Positions 7,224 to 15,951 of a stretch of 49,841 nt of DNA are shown piece after piece. The notes below the pieces were generated by a model. It was not told the DNA's origin. It was given only the letters and a program-made list of their open reading frames with translations, and did not search any database. A program made the translations under genes and the position numbers. The DNA comes from Candidatus Dependentiae bacterium (lineage in GTDB: Bacteria; Babelota; Babeliae; Babelales; Vermiphilaceae), in assembly GCA_026389015.1 (NCBI GenBank), contig JAPLIR010000023.1, forward strand, positions 1-49,841, given 5' to 3'. The number at the start of each line of letters is the position of its first letter. The stretch's first letter is position 1.

Positions 7224-9061
7224 ATGAAAAAAAATATCTTATTTTTATTAGCCTTAGCCGGCATAGGGCAAGCTGCTTTGTTTACTCTTACCATGAAGCC
7301 ATTAACGGACCAAGAGTACGGCCAGGAAATGGTACATGGAGTGGTTAAATACGTTATTGCAAAAAATTATTGGATAGCTTCAACTGCTCAATGGTTATGT
7401 TACAGGCAATTGAAGATTTTTTTAACACGGGACTTCGCTTTGCCAACCAGACTTCAAATCCTGGCCAATTGCTTGATTTTAAATATGGGCTACAAGGTAA
7501 CATTAATGATGCTCTTCTTGCAGTACAACAAATAAAAGATAAAACCAAGGTGTTGGAAAATACTCAACAGCGCGATATAGCTCAGCAGGCATTAGAGAAA
7601 GCAAATCGTAAAATGGTGAGCATAATCAACACAGCACAAGCAATTTATCAAAGGCTGGGCGACGTCAGTAAGAAAGATTTTTTTGACCAAGTGAAAGCCG
7701 GATTTGAAGATGTTGGCAAGACTATAAAAGGTGGATTTGAAGACTTTGGATCTGCTGTAGAATCTTTTGGGAAAGATGCCGTTGATAAAGTAAAGGCTTT
7801 TGGAGAAGAAGCCGCTAACAACGTCACAATGGCTACAGATATGATGAAAAAAATGATTGAAAACTGGCAAAAAGGTAAAGAGAGACCGGTCTATTGTGAT
7901 CAGCCACCTACAAATTTCAAACAACCTAATAGTTTTTTACCTCCTCTTATGAGCGCTTATGACAATGAAGTTGATCTGCAAATTAAAAAAGAAGATACTG
8001 AAGGGTATCTTGAACTTATAAAAGCACATGCTCCTGTTGTCCATTTGGAAGATAGTGAGCTTTATTTACCCATTTGGCCAAATGAATATTTTACGTCACA
8101 AGGGACCTCAATTAAACTTCGAAATCCACAGGCCAATACTATAATGACCATTGCGGGTGGAGAGGTCGGCACTATCACCTTTGAAAAAATGTATGAGAAT
8201 TTTTATAAAAATCTACCCATTATACAGAGAAATAATCCTGATATGTATATTGATAATCCTCATTGTACTATATTTGGATCTAATCCAAATGGTGTTGGTT
8301 ACACGAGCAAAGGGCCGGTAGCAAACAAAGATGCCAATGGCAATCTTATTACTCCTATGTGGGTGGTGACTTCTGAACAAGATAACAATATTTACATTCA
8401 ATATCTCTATTTCTATGGCTTAAATGGACCTTATGATATTGGTCCACTACAAGGAAACGTCGCCGAGTTTCAAAACTATCATGAATCAGATCTAGAACAC
8501 GTTACCTTAGAATTTGATAAATCGAGTAGAAAGTTGAAACGTATCTATTATGGATCTCATGGCAAAAGAGAAGGTTTTTGGCTTGATGCGAACCATCCAG
8601 ATATAAAACGTATCAATGGACGTATTCTTGTGTATTCGGCGCACTATGGACACGGATGTTATCCCCAAGATGGTACGTACGTTCGTATATTTGGTGTGGC
8701 CAACGATGTAACGGGTAATGGTATTCAATGGATACCCCAAAATTTAGTGCGTCTTTATCCTGAAGGTGATCCACGTTTTAATCCTAAAACTATGGGCTTT
8801 CTGTATTTTGCGGGACGTTACGGCGCGCATGGTATTGACTCAGCAGCTGCGGGCGGTTGGTTCCCAGAGATGGATACAGAACAAACAGCGCGAGAAAACA
8901 GACTTGTCTATAAGAAAAAGATAGGCGTCAAGGGTGATATTGGCCGCGCATATACGCCAAGTAAATGGTTCTGTGAAAACCCATCATCAAATTTTTTCCA
9001 AAATGCAAAATATATTGGATGCATTGTAAAATCTATTCCTGAAGCAGGGATCCCTGATTAA
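7224..9061 (+). CDS. Exported Vps62-like protein, interrupted by a -1 frameshift
   Basis: Reading frame one runs from ATG 7224 (signal peptide MKKNILFLLALAGIGQA) and hits a stop at 7535; the frame that continues to 9061 is open from 7349. Joining them by a -1 shift in the A-run at 7361-7366 gives a smooth 612-residue protein (AKKLLDSFNC across the join). After the signal come about 170 residues of helices including an amphipathic repeat (GFEDVGKTIKGGFEDFG), then a C-terminal half resembling Vps62/DUF946: APVVHLEDSELYLPIWPNEY, YNGPYDIGP-like LNGPYDIGP, ESDLEHVTLEF and VYSAHYGHGCY. Vps62-type domains are known mainly from fungi and plants, with some bacterial members; their activity is unknown to me. 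The break may be a sequencing error, a mutation, or programmed or transcriptional slippage (heptamer A-AAA-AAT in frame). Confidence 0.7.
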
Positions 9062-9065
9062 AGAG

Positions 9066-9107
9066 ATTGAGTAGGAGTGGGTGACGCACACACTCCTACA
9101 ATCTTTT
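9066..9107. terminator. Bidirectional hairpin between convergent genes
   Basis: GTAGGAGTG (9071-9079) pairs with CACTCCTAC (9091-9099), extended by AGATT/AATCT beyond a 2-base bulge; a T-run (TCTTTT) follows on the plus strand and AAGAG (CTCTT on minus) on the other side. It separates the Vps62-like gene from the convergent aminotransferase gene. Confidence 0.7.
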
Positions 9108-9108
9108 G

Positions 9109-10641
9109 CTAAGAATTTCTGGCTTCTATTCCAGATAAACTCAATTTTTTCATTGCAATCTTCTTTTCTAAGCGATTGAGAAGTTCTGTTAATTCAGTAA
9201 TGCCGCCAGAACAGGTAATGCGTACATACCCTAGTTTTGGGTCTGCACCAAAATAAGACAGAGGACTGATCATAATATGTTCATCTAATAACAATGAATA
9301 ACATAGTTCTTCATCGGTAGAAATAAGGCCAGTTTTACCCAGTACTTTTTTTGCTTCAGCGGGCATTTGAGTTCCGAATAAACAGTGCAAGTCAGCTAGT
9401 ACATAAAAAGTTCCCTGTACTTTATATGCTGGATCAGGCATCTGAATATTCATCTGCTTGAGTCGATTTTGTACGTATTCAGTTTGAACTGTATAATGAT
9501 TACTCAATTGTTTTCTTTTTTCTGGAGTAAAATGAAGCATGCCTTGTGAGTAGGCATATTGTAAACTCCGTGGTAGATGTAAATAAGCAAGTGCGCCTTC
9601 ATTAATGATATTTTCTCTCAATTCTTTATTGTGACATACGATGACTGCCATACGTTCACCACTTGCAGAAAACCCTTTTGTAGTAGAGCGGAATAAAACG
9701 ATACGATCTTTTAATTCCGGTGCTGCAGTTAATAGCGATTCATGCTGCTTGTCTCCACAGACGACTTCGGCATATGCTTCATCTAAAATGATAGGAATGT
9801 CAGCAGGAGTATTTTTAAGTACATGTGCAATATTTTTCCATTCTTCCTGGCCAACAATAAAACCTAATGGATTATTCGGATCACAAAATAGAAAGGCGCT
9901 AATGGCATGACCATCTTTTTGTGCCAGCTCCTGTGCAGTATCTATACTTTTTTGTACTGCTTTGGCAGTTAATCGATAGCCAGGTTCTTTGAGCAGATCA
10001 ATCAAGTGTAAATTATTGCCATGAGTCTCATTATTATAAAACGGATAGAAAGGAGCCGTTGCTATAATCCGTCCATGAGGTTTTTTTTCATTAATTATTT
10101 TAAAAAGCATTCTTAGTGCTCCTGCGCCACCCACGGAGAAAATAATATCATCAGGATGTATTGATGTGTTATGCCATGCTGAAAGGGCTTGCGCCATCGT
10201 GGTTCGGTAGGGAAGTTCTCCTGCAAGATCACCATAGTCTATTGCGGTTGAATTCGTTCTTATAGTTTCTATGTTATCTTCAACTGACATATTTTTTTGA
10301 GATATCGATTTTACTAGTTGGGTATTGGCATCAACCAAGCTTTGCCAATAATCAGCTGCTGAGCGAGCAAGATCCTCATTTAAAAAATAGGATGGTTTTC
10401 CTATGCCAGCAAAAATCATATCTGATTTTCCTGTCTTTGTTTGTAGCTGCTCGTCTACATGATGAGTCCACATATTAAGCAACATTAAAGTATCTATGGT
10501 TCCAGCTGGCGTACCATTGGGTTTAAATAAGGTATGATGTTCTTTAGTTTCTGTAACAGAAACTGAACATACTTTGAAGCAGGTTGCTGCAACTAAGGTT
10601 ACTATACATAACGACAAAAGTAGTATTGTTTTATTGCGCAT
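9109..10641 (-). CDS. PLP-dependent aminotransferase (class I/II) with N-terminal export signal
   Basis: Fold-type I aminotransferases move amino groups between amino acids and keto acids in the cytosol. The 510-residue protein has the family motifs CDPNNPLG (253-260), ILDEAYAEVV (from 285) and the PLP-lysine site STTKGFSASGER (Lys322). It is about 100 residues longer than usual; the extra part is N-terminal and begins MRNKTILLLSLCIVTLVAATCFKV, a basic start, hydrophobic core and Cys21 in a poor lipobox-like context (VAATC). The start is supported by GGAG about 10 bases upstream. So it looks exported or membrane-anchored, which is odd for a PLP enzyme. Substrate cannot be told; aspartate/aromatic aminotransferases and aspartate decarboxylase share this fold. 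Flanked by a convergent gene and, upstream, sbcC on the same strand. Confidence 0.85.
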   Translation of the reverse strand: MRNKTILLLSLCIVTLVAATCFKVCSVSVTETKEHHTLFKPNGTPAGTIDTLMLLNMWTHHVDEQLQTKTGKSDMIFAGIGKPSYFLNEDLARSAADYWQSLVDANTQLVKSISQKNMSVEDNIETIRTNSTAIDYGDLAGELPYRTTMAQALSAWHNTSIHPDDIIFSVGGAGALRMLFKIINEKKPHGRIIATAPFYPFYNNETHGNNLHLIDLLKEPGYRLTAKAVQKSIDTAQELAQKDGHAISAFLFCDPNNPLGFIVGQEEWKNIAHVLKNTPADIPIILDEAYAEVVCGDKQHESLLTAAPELKDRIVLFRSTTKGFSASGERMAVIVCHNKELRENIINEGALAYLHLPRSLQYAYSQGMLHFTPEKRKQLSNHYTVQTEYVQNRLKQMNIQMPDPAYKVQGTFYVLADLHCLFGTQMPAEAKKVLGKTGLISTDEELCYSLLLDEHIMISPLSYFGADPKLGYVRITCSGGITELTELLNRLEKKIAMKKLSLSGIEARNS

Positions 10642-10798
10642 AATGAAATCACTCCATTTATATATATGAAATCTTTTTAAAATAACATCTATTTACAAAT
10701 AGAATAACATAATGGGTTTTTTTGTCAATAGGGGTTCGTATTATAGGCAGAAATCACTATAATATAGGTTTGAGGCAATATTCTTATGGAAGGTATTT

Positions 10799-13516
10799 CT
10801 ACCCCTGTTCAATTACCGTAACGGTGCTTCCTGATGGCCCTTTATCAATAAAGAAGTGGACGGGAAATTGATCCTTCATGGAAGGTAAATGGGATACAAT
10901 AATGATTTTTGCAAAGTCATCCTGAATTTTATACAAAGCATCCATAATCAGCGCGAGTCCTTCTTCGTCTTGTGACCCAAACCCTTCATCAATAATGAGC
11001 GTTTGGAGTGATGTGCCTGCTCTACGCGCAAGCAATTTGGATATAGCAATGCGGAGTGCAAAATCTATTCTAAATGCCTCTCCACCCGAAAATAACTCAT
11101 AAGGACGAATGCCCGCAGAATCGGAAATTTTAATATCAAGTGTTTCTTTGGTGCCGCCTTTTTTCAAATCACGCAGCGATTCAAAAAATACTTGTGATTG
11201 GTTGTTGGTCAAACGTGAAAGCAAATAATTTGCTTCATGTTCAATTTCTGGAATAGCATCTTCGATGAGCAGTGCCTGAATACCATCTTTGCCGGTGGCG
11301 GCAGCAATGGTTTGGTAATCGTATATGGTGTTTTGTAACGCCAGGATCATCTGTTGTTGTTCTTTGTGTTCTTTTTCAAGCTGCACAAGCGCTTTTTGTT
11401 GTGTTTCTAAGCGCGCTTTTTCTTGTAAGAGCTGCTCTTTGCGTTGTGCTAGCTCTTTGATTGTTTGCGTCAAGGTAGCGTCTTGCGCTTCGAGTGTTGA
11501 TTGGCGTACTGCTAAATCTTGGTAGGTGGCGCAGGTTGCGGAGAGTTCTTTTTTTTCAGCACGAATCTTTTTGAGTTGTGCGCACAATTCACTAATTGTT
11601 TTTTGTCGTTGCGTTTGTAACGAAGCTTCATTGATGAGCTTGGTGTATTCAGTGAGTTGTTGTTCGATCTGCTGCAAGGTATCAACTGCTTTCTTATGTT
11701 CTAGTTGGTTATAGGCAATACCCTTTGCTTCTAGCTCCAGTGACTTTAATACAGCGGTCATCATTTGATATTCGTTGTTTTGTTCTATGGCTGCATGTTC
11801 TTGTTGAATGAGTAAAGCGAGTGCTGTTTGTTCGGTAACTAAAAGTGTTGCGGTGTCGATGAGCTGCTTGTTGTGCGTGGTTGTCGTGATGTTTAATTCT
11901 TGTAGCGCAGCATCTAATTTTTCACTATTTTTTGTATGTTCTTCACTCTTTATTTGCAACGTTGCCAAGAGTTCGAGTTGCTTGCGTGCATCTTCCAGTG
12001 TGGCATGTTGATCGATGAGTATTTTTTTTAATTGTTTTACTACGTTCGTGATACGTTGCAAACGGTGGCGCAAAAATTGTTCTTGTTCAACGAATTTATT
12101 TTTTAAAAATCTTTTGCGTGCTGCGGATAAATTTTGTTCGCAGAGTGGGCAACTTGGATCTTCGTCATCGTGCGCTAACTGTTTTTTCTGTTCTAAATTT
12201 TCTAATTCTCCGGTGAGCCAACGACCCTGCTCGAGGAACTTTTGGTAATATTCTTTACGTCGTTCAAATTGCTTTTCGATGATAGTGTGACTGTTCAGCG
12301 TCGCAGATTTTTCTTTGAGGGTGATCTGCATTGCGGTCAATTGTGTAATGCATTGTGTTTTTTCTTTTTTGAGCAAATCGCTACGTTTTGTACTTTCTTC
12401 TATCGTGTGTTCGAGCGATTTTTTTTCAATGATTAAACGTTCGATCTGTACCTTTTTTTGATTCAATGTTGCAGCTTGTTTTTCGCGTAAGGTATGTGCA
12501 AGCTGCTGCGCTTGTTCTTTTTGTTTGAGGTACTGTTCTTTTAAGTCCAAATTCTTTTGTAGATGTTGTTGATGTTGTTTGATTTCATTAATCAGGCGTT
12601 GTTTGTCAGCTTCTAATTGTGCGATGTCGGTAAAGGTTAATTGTTTTTTGTGTACCGATTTCCACTCGCGCATATCTCTTTGCAACAGCTCTAGATGCTC
12701 TATTTCTTGTTTGCGGAGTTGTTCATAATGAAATGCTAAGACTTGATATTGTTTTTGGTCTTCGATGAGTTGTTTTTGTGTTTTGGTTAACGCATCTCGT
12801 TCTTGTGTTGTCGCCGCTTCTTGTGTTGCAAGGGTTGTCGATTGCGTCGTAATATCCATAAGCTGCGCAATAATAGTTGCTGTGTTTTGCAGTTCATGCT
12901 CAATTTTTTCTTGCAGCGTGGTACGGCTGGCTATGGTACTGTTTGCTTCTCGAATTTTTTCCATGGCTAATTTTTTAATGGCCTCATATTGGTTGAGTCC
13001 CAAAATGGTTGCCAGAATTTCTTTACGATCCTTGGGCGATTTTTTGGAAAATTCATTGGCCTGGCCTTGGCGTAAAAATGCTGAATTAGAAAAAGAATCA
13101 AACGTGAGATTCAACGTTTGTTCTATCACCGCTTGGGTTGCGCTAATAGTTTTATCGGTGAGTGGAATAAATGATTCATTCGCATCTAATAGGCCAAAAT
13201 CAAGTGCCGCATAAGGCTTGCCATAGGTTTGTGCAAATTCACGACGTATGCGGTAGAGTTGATTGTTGAATTCAAAGTCGAGGGTAACCATCATTTGGGT
13301 TTGCCCGAGGCGTAATAATCCTTGATCTGCTTTTGAACTACCTGAAACTTTACGTGCTTGACCCCACAATGCCCAAGTGATTGCGTCGAGTAGGGCTGAT
13401 TTGCCATGACCATTTTTACCCGATAAACAAATGAGTGGGTATGATGAAAAATCTATAGTTTGTACATCGGGGCCGTAGCTAAGGAAGTTTTTTAGTTGCA
13501 GTTTTAACGGAATCAT
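10799..13516 (-). CDS. sbcC: SbcC/Rad50-type DNA repair ATPase
   Basis: SbcC is the ATPase half of the SbcCD (Mre11-Rad50) nuclease that opens hairpins and processes double-strand breaks. The 905-residue protein has the N-terminal Walker A GKNGHGKS (33-40) and the Rad50-like QGQANEF near 150, long coiled coils on both sides of a zinc hook CPLC (456-459), then the signature SGGE (810-813), Walker B LIIDEGFGS (from 840) and the H-loop VSHLPSMK. All parts are present, so it should be functional. The partner nuclease gene sbcD, usually adjacent, is not in the window. The many plus-strand frames inside it are shadows. The start is supported by homology to the family N-terminus (LKLQLKNFLSY); the ribosome-binding site is weak. 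Confidence 0.93.
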   Translation of the reverse strand: MIPLKLQLKNFLSYGPDVQTIDFSSYPLICLSGKNGHGKSALLDAITWALWGQARKVSGSSKADQGLLRLGQTQMMVTLDFEFNNQLYRIRREFAQTYGKPYAALDFGLLDANESFIPLTDKTISATQAVIEQTLNLTFDSFSNSAFLRQGQANEFSKKSPKDRKEILATILGLNQYEAIKKLAMEKIREANSTIASRTTLQEKIEHELQNTATIIAQLMDITTQSTTLATQEAATTQERDALTKTQKQLIEDQKQYQVLAFHYEQLRKQEIEHLELLQRDMREWKSVHKKQLTFTDIAQLEADKQRLINEIKQHQQHLQKNLDLKEQYLKQKEQAQQLAHTLREKQAATLNQKKVQIERLIIEKKSLEHTIEESTKRSDLLKKEKTQCITQLTAMQITLKEKSATLNSHTIIEKQFERRKEYYQKFLEQGRWLTGELENLEQKKQLAHDDEDPSCPLCEQNLSAARKRFLKNKFVEQEQFLRHRLQRITNVVKQLKKILIDQHATLEDARKQLELLATLQIKSEEHTKNSEKLDAALQELNITTTTHNKQLIDTATLLVTEQTALALLIQQEHAAIEQNNEYQMMTAVLKSLELEAKGIAYNQLEHKKAVDTLQQIEQQLTEYTKLINEASLQTQRQKTISELCAQLKKIRAEKKELSATCATYQDLAVRQSTLEAQDATLTQTIKELAQRKEQLLQEKARLETQQKALVQLEKEHKEQQQMILALQNTIYDYQTIAAATGKDGIQALLIEDAIPEIEHEANYLLSRLTNNQSQVFFESLRDLKKGGTKETLDIKISDSAGIRPYELFSGGEAFRIDFALRIAISKLLARRAGTSLQTLIIDEGFGSQDEEGLALIMDALYKIQDDFAKIIIVSHLPSMKDQFPVHFFIDKGPSGSTVTVIEQG

Positions 13517-13598
13517 ACTCTGGGTTTGCCTTTATCAATGGTGTATGCGTTATTATTGTGAGTAGTTTAGCATGCATAGGTGGTAAGGGCTAGAGTAA

Positions 13599-13645
13599 AA
13601 GATAAGCGCATACCCATTATTATTGAACGAGCATGCGCTTATCTT
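13599..13645 (-). terminator. Hairpin terminator of the ankyrin gene
   Basis: Perfect 13-bp stem AAGATAAGCGCAT (13599-13611) with its complement at 13633-13645 and a 21-base loop. Read on the minus strand it lies just after the ankyrin gene stop and is followed by TTTTAC, so it most likely ends that transcript before sbcC. Confidence 0.65.
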
Positions 13646-13661
13646 ATTTTATTATCGTATG

Positions 13662-14243
13662 TTATTTAGTTTCGTCTTCAGTTTGTTTTTTGAAATCTTC
13701 AAGCAATGCAATAATTTTATCGAAAGATTTTATATCTTTTTGAATGCGTTTCTTCTCTTTAGAAGGCATTTTTTTTGAGCTCATTAATTTTTTGTTCGTC
13801 TTACTTTTCATTTTCTTGGCAATCTCTTCTGCGGTCCTACCCTGATTATCTTTACGAGTGATATCAGCGCCTGATATCACTAATTCTTTTATGAGATCTG
13901 GGTTGCCACCAGTCCATACAGCAAACATGAGTGGAGTCATGCCTTCTTTATCTGCAGTATTAATATCAGCATCCAATGCAATCAATTTTCTCATGGTATC
14001 TAAATCATCTGCTGCCACTACAAATATCAATGCTGTCTTACCTGCGCTATTTTTGACATTAACATTATCAGCCCCTGCTTCGAGTGCCTTCTTAATATTA
14101 AATTGGTTTCCTCTTTTAACGGCATCAGCGAACTCTTTATTGGCCTCTTTTTTGTCTTGTTTTTGTTGCTGACGAGCTATCATAGGTGGCATATATATTC
14201 CGTACAATGCTGCAGACATAACTAACAATGATACTTTCTTCAT
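13662..14243 (-). CDS. Secreted ankyrin-repeat protein
   Basis: A 193-residue protein starting MKKVSLLVMSAALYGIYMPPMIA, a signal peptide, followed by a Gln/Lys-rich linker and about three ankyrin repeats: FADAVKRGNQFNIKKALEAGAD, then NSAGKTALIFVVAADDLDTMRKL (quoted in part), then KEGMTPLMFAVWTGG with ELVISGADI and DNQGRTAEEIAKK. The C-terminus is a Lys-rich coiled helix. Ankyrin repeats bind proteins, and secreted ankyrin proteins are common effectors in intracellular bacteria (family knowledge); the target here is unknown. ATG 14243 is chosen because GGAG lies 8 bases upstream; longer in-frame starts would bury the signal. Confidence 0.85.
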   Translation of the reverse strand: MKKVSLLVMSAALYGIYMPPMIARQQQKQDKKEANKEFADAVKRGNQFNIKKALEAGADNVNVKNSAGKTALIFVVAADDLDTMRKLIALDADINTADKEGMTPLMFAVWTGGNPDLIKELVISGADITRKDNQGRTAEEIAKKMKSKTNKKLMSSKKMPSKEKKRIQKDIKSFDKIIALLEDFKKQTEDETK

Positions 14244-14442
14244 AACGATCTCCGGGTTAAGAATTTTTATAGGGAATTTATATTTATAATTAGACCAAAA
14301 AGAGGGGGGGGTATGCAATTAAAAGGTTGAATCGCTGATTTTCCAGATTTAAAATATTAATTTACTTTAAGCTACAGGTGTCCATAGCTTTTCCGCGGTA
14401 ATTTTGTAGAATTTATAGAAAAGAGAGAAGTGCATTTAAAAA

Positions 14443-14448
14443 AAGGAG
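14443..14448 (+). promoter_or_regulatory. Shine-Dalgarno site fixing the GTG start of the phosphohexomutase gene
   Basis: AAGGAG sits 5 bases before GTG 14454. It matters because it places the start so that the protein carries an N-terminal signal-like segment; another in-frame GTG at 14430 has only AGAGAGAA upstream. Confidence 0.6.
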
Positions 14449-14453
14449 CATTT

Positions 14454-15941
14454 GTGGATATTTATAAAAAATTATACATGGGTACAATGATGGTTCTAAC
14501 GCTATCAGCACATGCTCAAAAAGGGAATAAAGCTATGCAAGACGTGATTTTTAGAGAGTATGATATTCGTGGTAAGGTTGGTTCTGAGTTGATTGTTGAA
14601 GAAACCTATGGCCTTGCACGAGCTATTGCGTGGTATTTGGTCGAGCAACAACCATCCGTAAAAAAAATTGCTATTGGTATGGATGGAAGGACCCATTCGC
14701 CAGCTATAAAAGAAGCTATGACTAAGGGCTTTATGGATTCAGGCTTAGATGTTTCATTTATTGGTGTTTGTCCAACACCTGCTCTTTATTTTACGATGCA
14801 TACCAAACCGTTTGATGCGGGGATCATGATTACCGCATCACATAATCCAAAAGAATATAATGGTATGAAGATTTGCTTAGGCAAGGAAAGTATCTGGGGC
14901 AAAAAAATTCAAGAAATTAAACATGCCTTCAAGCAAGGACGTGTTATTGATGCCGCTAATAAGGGTACGTATACTGAGCAACCAATGGTTAATGCCTATG
15001 TTGATTGGTTGGTCGATAAATTTAAACATATCAAAGGCATGAAGCTTTCTGCAGTCGTTGATTGTGGTAATGGCGCAGCAGGCACGGTGTTGCCTGATTT
15101 GGTTAAAAAAATGGGATGGGCGCATGTGATGTTACTCTATGCTGAAGTAGATGGCACCTATCCAAACCACGAGGCTGATCCTACCGTTCATGAAAATATG
15201 TGCGATGTCAAAGCAGTGCTTGAACGTAGCACTATTGATATCGGTATTGGACTTGATGGGGATGCAGACCGCATGTCGCCGATGACTAAAAATGGTTTTC
15301 TTGTTCCCGGTGATCAGCTGCTTGCATTATTCGCAAAACAAGTTGTTGAATACAATCCTGGAGCATCGGTAGTATTTGACATCAAGGGTTCTTCCGGACT
15401 TATTGAAATGTTAGAAAAAATGGGTGCTAAGCCTTGTATTTCTCCGGCGGGTCACTCTATTATCAAAGACATGATGAAGCAACATCATGCACTTCTTGGT
15501 GGCGAACTCAGCTGTCACTTCTTTTTTCACGATCGTTATTTTGGATATGACGATGGCATATACGCTATGTTACGGTTGTTTGAATTATTAGTCGATTCAG
15601 GAAAAACTCTTGAAGAACTTTTGGCTGATTTTCCTAAAAAATATAGTTCACCCGAGTTTCGTGTGCCGTGCGACGAAGATAAAAAGCATAGTGTTGTTGC
15701 TGCGGTTAAAGATGCACTCATAAAACGTGATGATGTTCAGGCGATAACCATTGATGGCGTACGCGCAACCATGCCTTATGGCTGGGGTCTTGTACGTGTA
15801 TCTAACACGCAACCGGCATTAACCATTCGCTTTGAATCGAGTACCCCGCAAGGTTTGCAACAGGTCAAACAGGATTTTTACGATGTATTGTGCCCGTATT
15901 TTGATGCATCGTGGTTAAAAAAACAGCTTGATTTGTTGTAA
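14454..15941 (+). CDS. Phosphomannomutase/phosphoglucomutase with signal-like N-terminus
   Basis: Alpha-D-phosphohexomutases move phosphate between C1 and C6 of hexoses for glycan and LPS synthesis, using a phosphoserine. The 495-residue protein has all four loops: TASHNP with the catalytic Ser129, the metal loop DGDADR (268-273), the sugar loop GELSCH (350-355; usually GEMSGH) and the phosphate loop RVSNTQPALTIRFE. Ahead of the canonical start (MQDVIFREYDIRG) are 27 extra residues, MDIYKKLYMGTMMVLTLSAHA, that read as a signal peptide with an AHA cleavage site. GTG 14454 is chosen for its AAGGAG. A start at ATG 14535 would give a normal cytosolic enzyme but has no good ribosome site seen. Likely cotranscribed with nfo and gap. 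Confidence 0.92.
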   Translation: MDIYKKLYMGTMMVLTLSAHAQKGNKAMQDVIFREYDIRGKVGSELIVEETYGLARAIAWYLVEQQPSVKKIAIGMDGRTHSPAIKEAMTKGFMDSGLDVSFIGVCPTPALYFTMHTKPFDAGIMITASHNPKEYNGMKICLGKESIWGKKIQEIKHAFKQGRVIDAANKGTYTEQPMVNAYVDWLVDKFKHIKGMKLSAVVDCGNGAAGTVLPDLVKKMGWAHVMLLYAEVDGTYPNHEADPTVHENMCDVKAVLERSTIDIGIGLDGDADRMSPMTKNGFLVPGDQLLALFAKQVVEYNPGASVVFDIKGSSGLIEMLEKMGAKPCISPAGHSIIKDMMKQHHALLGGELSCHFFFHDRYFGYDDGIYAMLRLFELLVDSGKTLEELLADFPKKYSSPEFRVPCDEDKKHSVVAAVKDALIKRDDVQAITIDGVRATMPYGWGLVRVSNTQPALTIRFESSTPQGLQQVKQDFYDVLCPYFDASWLKKQLDLL

Positions 15942-15951
15942 GGATACTACT

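Noticed and set aside
11272-13214. Row of plus-strand open frames rich in Ser, Cys and Phe
   Set aside because: They are antisense shadows of the coiled-coil sbcC gene; composition mirrors its Glu/Lys/Gln codons.
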